Positions 4,491-7,834 of a DNA stretch of 7,834 nucleotides are shown here, in pieces. Source of the DNA: Alphaproteobacteria bacterium UBA6038 (lineage in GTDB: Bacteria; Pseudomonadota; Alphaproteobacteria; Micropepsales; Micropepsaceae); assembly GCA_002429315.1 (NCBI GenBank), contig DIZC01000003.1, positions 1 to 7,834 of the forward strand. Reading direction: 5' to 3'. The position numbers were made by a program, and so were the translations under genes. The notes under the pieces were generated by a model. That model worked only from the letters and a program-made list of their open reading frames with translations. It did no database searches and had not been told where the DNA came from. Each line of letters begins with the position of its first letter. Position 1 is the first letter of the stretch.

Positions 4491-7400
4491 ATGCAATTCC
4501 GGTTTCTGGGTTCTCGGACAGGCGTTTCGATCTGCGCCGCTGCGCTTGCCGGTGCGGCGATCATGGCACTGGCGCGTGCGGCAGGTCCCGGCCCCGCCCC
4601 CCCGACTCGGGCTGAACCTCGCAACGTCACAGCTCCGGCCAAGCCGGTAGCGCCTGCACCATCGGCAACGCCCGCCAATCAGGCCACGTACCCGGTGAAC
4701 GGAAATCTGTTCAAAGCCCTGCAGTGGCGGGGCATAGGCCCCTATCGCGGCGGTCGCGCGCTCGCGGTCGCCGGCATCCCCGGCGATCCCAACACCTTCT
4801 TTTTCGGCGCGGTCGCCGGTGGCGTATGGAAGACGACCGATGGCGGCGCCACCTGGCAGCCCCTCACGGACCGAACGCCGATCTCCTCGGTCGGCGCGAT
4901 CGCGATCGCGCCTTCGAACCGCAACGTCATCTATGTCGGCACCGGCGAAGCGGCGCCGCGCGGCAACATGACGGTCGGCGACGGCGTCTACAAATCCACC
5001 GACGGTGGCAAGACGTGGACGAACATCGGACTAAAGGACTCTCGTCAGATCGGCGCTTTGATCGTCGATCCCCACGATCCGAATATCGTGCTGGTGGCGG
5101 CGCTGGGCCACGCCTTCGGCCCGAATGCCGAGCGCGGCGTGTTCCGCACCACCGACGGCGGCAAGAGCTGGAAGAAGGTGCTGTTCAAAGACAACAACAC
5201 CGGCGCGATCGATGTGAGCTTCGATCCGCGCAATGCAAGCGTCGTATACGCTGCCCTCTGGCAGGCGCGCAGGCAACCGTGGAATTTCTCCAGCGGCGGA
5301 CCGGGCAGTGGACTGTATCGCTCGAGCGATGGCGGCGTGACGTGGACGCAACTCAAAGGCAACGGATTGCCCGGCGGCATTCTCGGCCGCATCCACGTCT
5401 CGGTATCAGGCGCGGATTCCAAGCGCATTTACGCGATGATGGAAGCGAAAGACGGCGGCCTTTATCGCTCCGACGATGGCGGCGGTCATTGGCGGCGCAT
5501 CAACAACGATGGGCGGCTCAGCCAGCGCGCCTGGTACTTCTCCACCATCCTCGCCGATCCGAAGCGCGCAGACACGCTTTACGCCGAGAACACCGGGCTG
5601 TTCCGCTCCACCGACGGCGGCAAGACATTCAACCTCCTGCCCGCCCGGCACGGCGACCATCACGGCATCTGGATCGATCCGACCAACCCCAGCCGCATCA
5701 TCGAAGCCAGCGACGGCGGCGCGTCGATCACCTTCGATGGCGGCAAGAACTGGACGACGCAGAACAACCAGCCGACCGCGCAGTTCTATCACGTATCGGT
5801 GGACAACCGGTTTCCGTATTACGTCTACGGTTCGCAGCAGGACAATTCGAGCGTCGGCATCGCGAGCATGGACGACGAAGGCGCCATCAACGAGCACGAC
5901 TGGTATGACGTGTTCGGCGGCGAATGCGGCTTTATCATCGCCGATCCGCGCGATCCTTACATCGTGTACGGCACCAGCGAGAACTACGTCGGCCGCTTCA
6001 ACAAGCACACCCAGCAGCTCAGGGTGATTTCCGTCTGGCCGGTGGACGCCTCCGGACACGCGGCCAAGGATCTGGAACACCGCTTTAACTGGACCTCGCC
6101 GCTGGCGATGTCGCCGTTTAATTCGGACACCCTCTATTACGGCATGGAGCGACTCTACAAGACGACCGACGACGGCAGCAGTTGGACGGCAATCAGCGGC
6201 GATCTCACCCGCAACGACAAGTCCAAGCAACAGGCCTCTGGCGGACCGATCACCAAGGACATCACCAGTGTCGAGTACTACGACACCATCTTCGCCATCG
6301 TGGAATCGCCCGTTAAGAAAGGCATGATCTGGGTCGGCACCGATGATGGGCTGGTGCAGCTCACGCAGAACGGCGGCGGCAGCTGGTCGAACGTCACGCC
6401 GCACGACATGCCGCAATGGGGCACCGTCAGCATGATCGAGGCCTCGCGCTACGATGCGAACACCGCCTATGTCGCGGTGGACCGCCACAAGCTCGACGAC
6501 ACGAAGCCTTACGTCTTCAAGACCAGCGATGCCGGCAAGACGTGGACTCGCATCGATTCCGGTTTGCCGGACGGCGCGTGGGTCCACGCGGTGCGCGAGG
6601 ACACGGTGAAGCAGGGACTGCTCTACGCCGCGACCGAGACGGGCGTCTTCGTCTCGTTCGACGATGGCGGACACTGGCAGAGCCTGCAGCTGAACTTGCC
6701 GCGTTCGCCGGTGCACGATCTCGTCGTGAAGGGTGACGATCTGGTGGTCGCCACGCATGGCCGCTCTTTCTGGATCCTCGACGACGTGACGCCTCTCCGG
6801 CAGACCGCGGCGGCATCGGCGGCCTCGGGCGTGTTCCTTTACACGCCGCAAACGGGACTTCGTCTCTATTATCCCGATCAGGTGGATGCGCGGCCGCCAG
6901 TGGGCCAGAACCCGCCAGCAGGCATCCTCATCGATTATTATCTGCCGTCGCAGCCCAATGGGGCAATCACCATCGACATCCTCGACGCCAACGGCAAAGA
7001 AGTGCGCCACCTCAGCAGCGTGAAGTCGAACAAACCCGAGCAGCCGCCGGAATGGCCCGATCAGGTGCATCCGACGGAAACCCTGCCGTCGCAGGTGGGC
7101 ATCAACCGCTATGTCTGGAATTTACGCTATGACGACCCGGCGCAAATCCCCGGCGCATTTTATGCCGGCTTGCCGCCGCGCGGACCGCTGGTGATGCCCG
7201 GCAAGTACACGGTCAAGCTCACTTCCAACGGCCAGACGCAGACCGTGCCGCTGACGATCGCGTACGATCCGCGGGACAAAGGCCAGGCCGCCGGCCTTCA
7301 ACAGAAGTTCGCGCTCGCGATGGAAGTCTACCACGATCAGGACGCGCTGCACCGCGCGGTGAACGACATTCGCGCAGTGAAAGCGGAAGTCGCCAAGGAC

Positions 7401-7727
7401 ATGAAGGGCGCCAACGGCAAGCCCAATGCCGCACTGGCACAGGAAGGCAATGCCCTCGTGAAGCAGGCTTCGCAGATCGAAGGCACGCTGATGCAGGTCA
7501 ACATCAAGGGCTCGGAAGCCAACCTCAACTATCCCGGCATGCTGAACGAGCAGATCTATTCGTTCGCCGGGCTGCTCGACGATGCCGACACCGCGCCCAA
7601 CGCGCAGGAGACCGAGACCTACGCCGGCATGCACGGCAAACTCGCCGCCCAACTCACCGCCTGGGACAACCTGAAGAAGGCGCAACTCGCCGCGTTCCGC
7701 GCACATGCGAAAGGCACGGGCGGATAG
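4491..7727 (+). CDS. Exported Asp-box (BNR) repeat protein, VPS10/sortilin-like beta-propeller
   Basis: This 1078-residue protein begins with a Sec-type signal peptide: a polar n-region (MQFRFLGSRTG), a hydrophobic core (about 13-28) and an ALARA-A type cleavage site near 31. An Ala/Pro-rich linker runs to about 66. Eleven Asp-box motifs (S/T-x-D-x-G-x-x-W and variants) lie at residues about 114-122, 168-176, 219-227, 277-285, 326-334, 372-380, 413-421, 557-565, 624-632, 677-685 and 721-729. They mark turns between beta-hairpins of one or two propellers. An Ig/FlgD-like beta region follows (about 810-920: ITIDILDANGKEV, then GKYTVKLT), then a charged helical tail (925-1078) likely to form helical hairpins. 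Such proteins are usually annotated 'glycosyl hydrolase' or 'sortilin', but Asp boxes are structural; I see no sialidase FRIP motif or Arg triad. Location is periplasm, outer surface or medium. The function may be glycan or protein binding. The gene appears monocistronic. Confidence 0.88.
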   Translation: MQFRFLGSRTGVSICAAALAGAAIMALARAAGPGPAPPTRAEPRNVTAPAKPVAPAPSATPANQATYPVNGNLFKALQWRGIGPYRGGRALAVAGIPGDPNTFFFGAVAGGVWKTTDGGATWQPLTDRTPISSVGAIAIAPSNRNVIYVGTGEAAPRGNMTVGDGVYKSTDGGKTWTNIGLKDSRQIGALIVDPHDPNIVLVAALGHAFGPNAERGVFRTTDGGKSWKKVLFKDNNTGAIDVSFDPRNASVVYAALWQARRQPWNFSSGGPGSGLYRSSDGGVTWTQLKGNGLPGGILGRIHVSVSGADSKRIYAMMEAKDGGLYRSDDGGGHWRRINNDGRLSQRAWYFSTILADPKRADTLYAENTGLFRSTDGGKTFNLLPARHGDHHGIWIDPTNPSRIIEASDGGASITFDGGKNWTTQNNQPTAQFYHVSVDNRFPYYVYGSQQDNSSVGIASMDDEGAINEHDWYDVFGGECGFIIADPRDPYIVYGTSENYVGRFNKHTQQLRVISVWPVDASGHAAKDLEHRFNWTSPLAMSPFNSDTLYYGMERLYKTTDDGSSWTAISGDLTRNDKSKQQASGGPITKDITSVEYYDTIFAIVESPVKKGMIWVGTDDGLVQLTQNGGGSWSNVTPHDMPQWGTVSMIEASRYDANTAYVAVDRHKLDDTKPYVFKTSDAGKTWTRIDSGLPDGAWVHAVREDTVKQGLLYAATETGVFVSFDDGGHWQSLQLNLPRSPVHDLVVKGDDLVVATHGRSFWILDDVTPLRQTAAASAASGVFLYTPQTGLRLYYPDQVDARPPVGQNPPAGILIDYYLPSQPNGAITIDILDANGKEVRHLSSVKSNKPEQPPEWPDQVHPTETLPSQVGINRYVWNLRYDDPAQIPGAFYAGLPPRGPLVMPGKYTVKLTSNGQTQTVPLTIAYDPRDKGQAAGLQQKFALAMEVYHDQDALHRAVNDIRAVKAEVAKDMKGANGKPNAALAQEGNALVKQASQIEGTLMQVNIKGSEANLNYPGMLNEQIYSFAGLLDDADTAPNAQETETYAGMHGKLAAQLTAWDNLKKAQLAAFRAHAKGTGG
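5150..5625 (+). repeat. DNA-level copies of the Asp-box core inside the BNR gene
   Basis: The 17-mer CACCGACGGCGGCAAGA occurs at 5150-5166 and again at 5609-5625, and a one-base variant occurs near 4998 (GACGGTGGCAAGACG). All encode the T-D-G-G-K core of Asp boxes 2, 3 and 6. They reflect protein repeats plus strong codon bias rather than a mobile repeat. They are still identical enough to permit slippage or recombination and to confuse short-read assembly. Confidence 0.7.
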
Positions 7728-7785
7728 AAGATTCGGCAAAGACTTGGAACTCTGGCTACAACGCGCCAATCGGCAGCGTTTGATT

Positions 7786-7811
7786 CAGCGGCCGGCACGG
7801 CGCCGGCGCTG
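7786..7811 (+). terminator. Strong GC hairpin downstream of the BNR gene
   Basis: CAGC-G-GCCGGC (7786-7796) pairs with GCCGGC-GCTG (7802-7811) to form a 10-bp stem with one bulged G (7790) and a 5-base loop, 58 bases after the stop at 7727. An outer GCAGCG/CGCTGC pair (7773-7778, 7807-7812) offers a competing fold. The nearest T-run is the TTTT at 7831-7834, about 19 bases away, so this is not a textbook intrinsic terminator. It may stabilise the transcript end or work with Rho. Confidence 0.45.
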
Positions 7812-7813
7812 CA

Positions 7814-7834
7814 CTAGAGCGTGACTCGGGTTTT
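7814..7834. repeat. Possible left arm of an intergenic palindromic repeat, cut by the window end
   Basis: The final bases start CTAGAGCGTGA and end in TTTT. I recall that many alphaproteobacterial genomes carry dispersed intergenic palindromes beginning with a CTAGAGCGTGA- or TAGAGCATGA-like arm. The matching right arm would lie beyond the window, so palindromy cannot be seen here. This is a resemblance only. Confidence 0.25.

Noticed and set aside
5406..7070. A 554-codon open frame on the minus strand within the BNR gene
   Set aside because: It is antisense to a well-supported coding sequence with signal peptide and eleven Asp boxes. Its translation has no recognisable motif and it has the look of a codon-bias shadow in GC-rich DNA.
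1..7834. CRISPR array, tRNA/rRNA, insertion sequence, phage or toxin-antitoxin system
   Set aside because: No regular spacer-repeat array, RNA-gene signature, transposase motif or paired small genes of that kind is visible on either strand.

Overview
The window is a GC-rich bacterial fragment in which every supported gene lies on the + strand. Codon use, protein families and frequent GTG/TTG starts suggest a Pseudomonadota (proteobacterial) genome. The last 21 bases resemble the arm of an intergenic palindrome that I recall from Alphaproteobacteria, but the sequence does not fix the taxon more closely. Bases 1-19 are the Tn5/Nextera mosaic end, a library adapter. The left edge is therefore a sequencing or assembly end and the biology begins at base 20.

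Layout. (1) 20-210: 3' end of a gene whose C-terminus resembles DUF3298/RsiV-type extracytoplasmic proteins. (2) 314-814: hemerythrin HHE-domain protein with a very basic N-terminal tail. (3) 904-1035: a 43-residue lipoprotein-like ORF with a strong ribosome binding site; its stop codon overlaps the TTG start of (4). (4) 1032-2273: FAD-dependent aromatic-type monooxygenase. (5) 2346-2675: a 16-cysteine four-helix-bundle copper-binding protein (DUF326/Csp-like), probably cytosolic. (6) 2676-2975: 300 bases without a convincing gene. (7) 2976-3536 and 3539-4333: a carboxymuconolactone-decarboxylase-fold protein and a short-chain dehydrogenase separated by 2 bases, an evident two-gene operon. (8) 4491-7727: a 1078-residue exported protein with eleven Asp-box (BNR) repeats, an Ig-like segment and a helical tail. 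(9) 7786-7811: a strong GC-rich hairpin after that gene, followed by a possible intergenic palindrome cut by the window edge.

Functionally the window reads as ordinary accessory metabolism and stress handling. Hemerythrin (di-iron, O2/NO/redox) and the Csp-like protein (Cu(I)) handle metals. The FAD monooxygenase and the CMD-SDR pair are oxidative/reductive enzymes of a type often found in aromatic or xenobiotic catabolism, although the substrate cannot be read from sequence. I see no CRISPR array, transposase, tRNA or rRNA, and no clear previously undescribed multi-gene system. The least ordinary items are the small lipoprotein coupled to the monooxygenase, the expanded glycine loop of the SDR and the large Asp-box protein.
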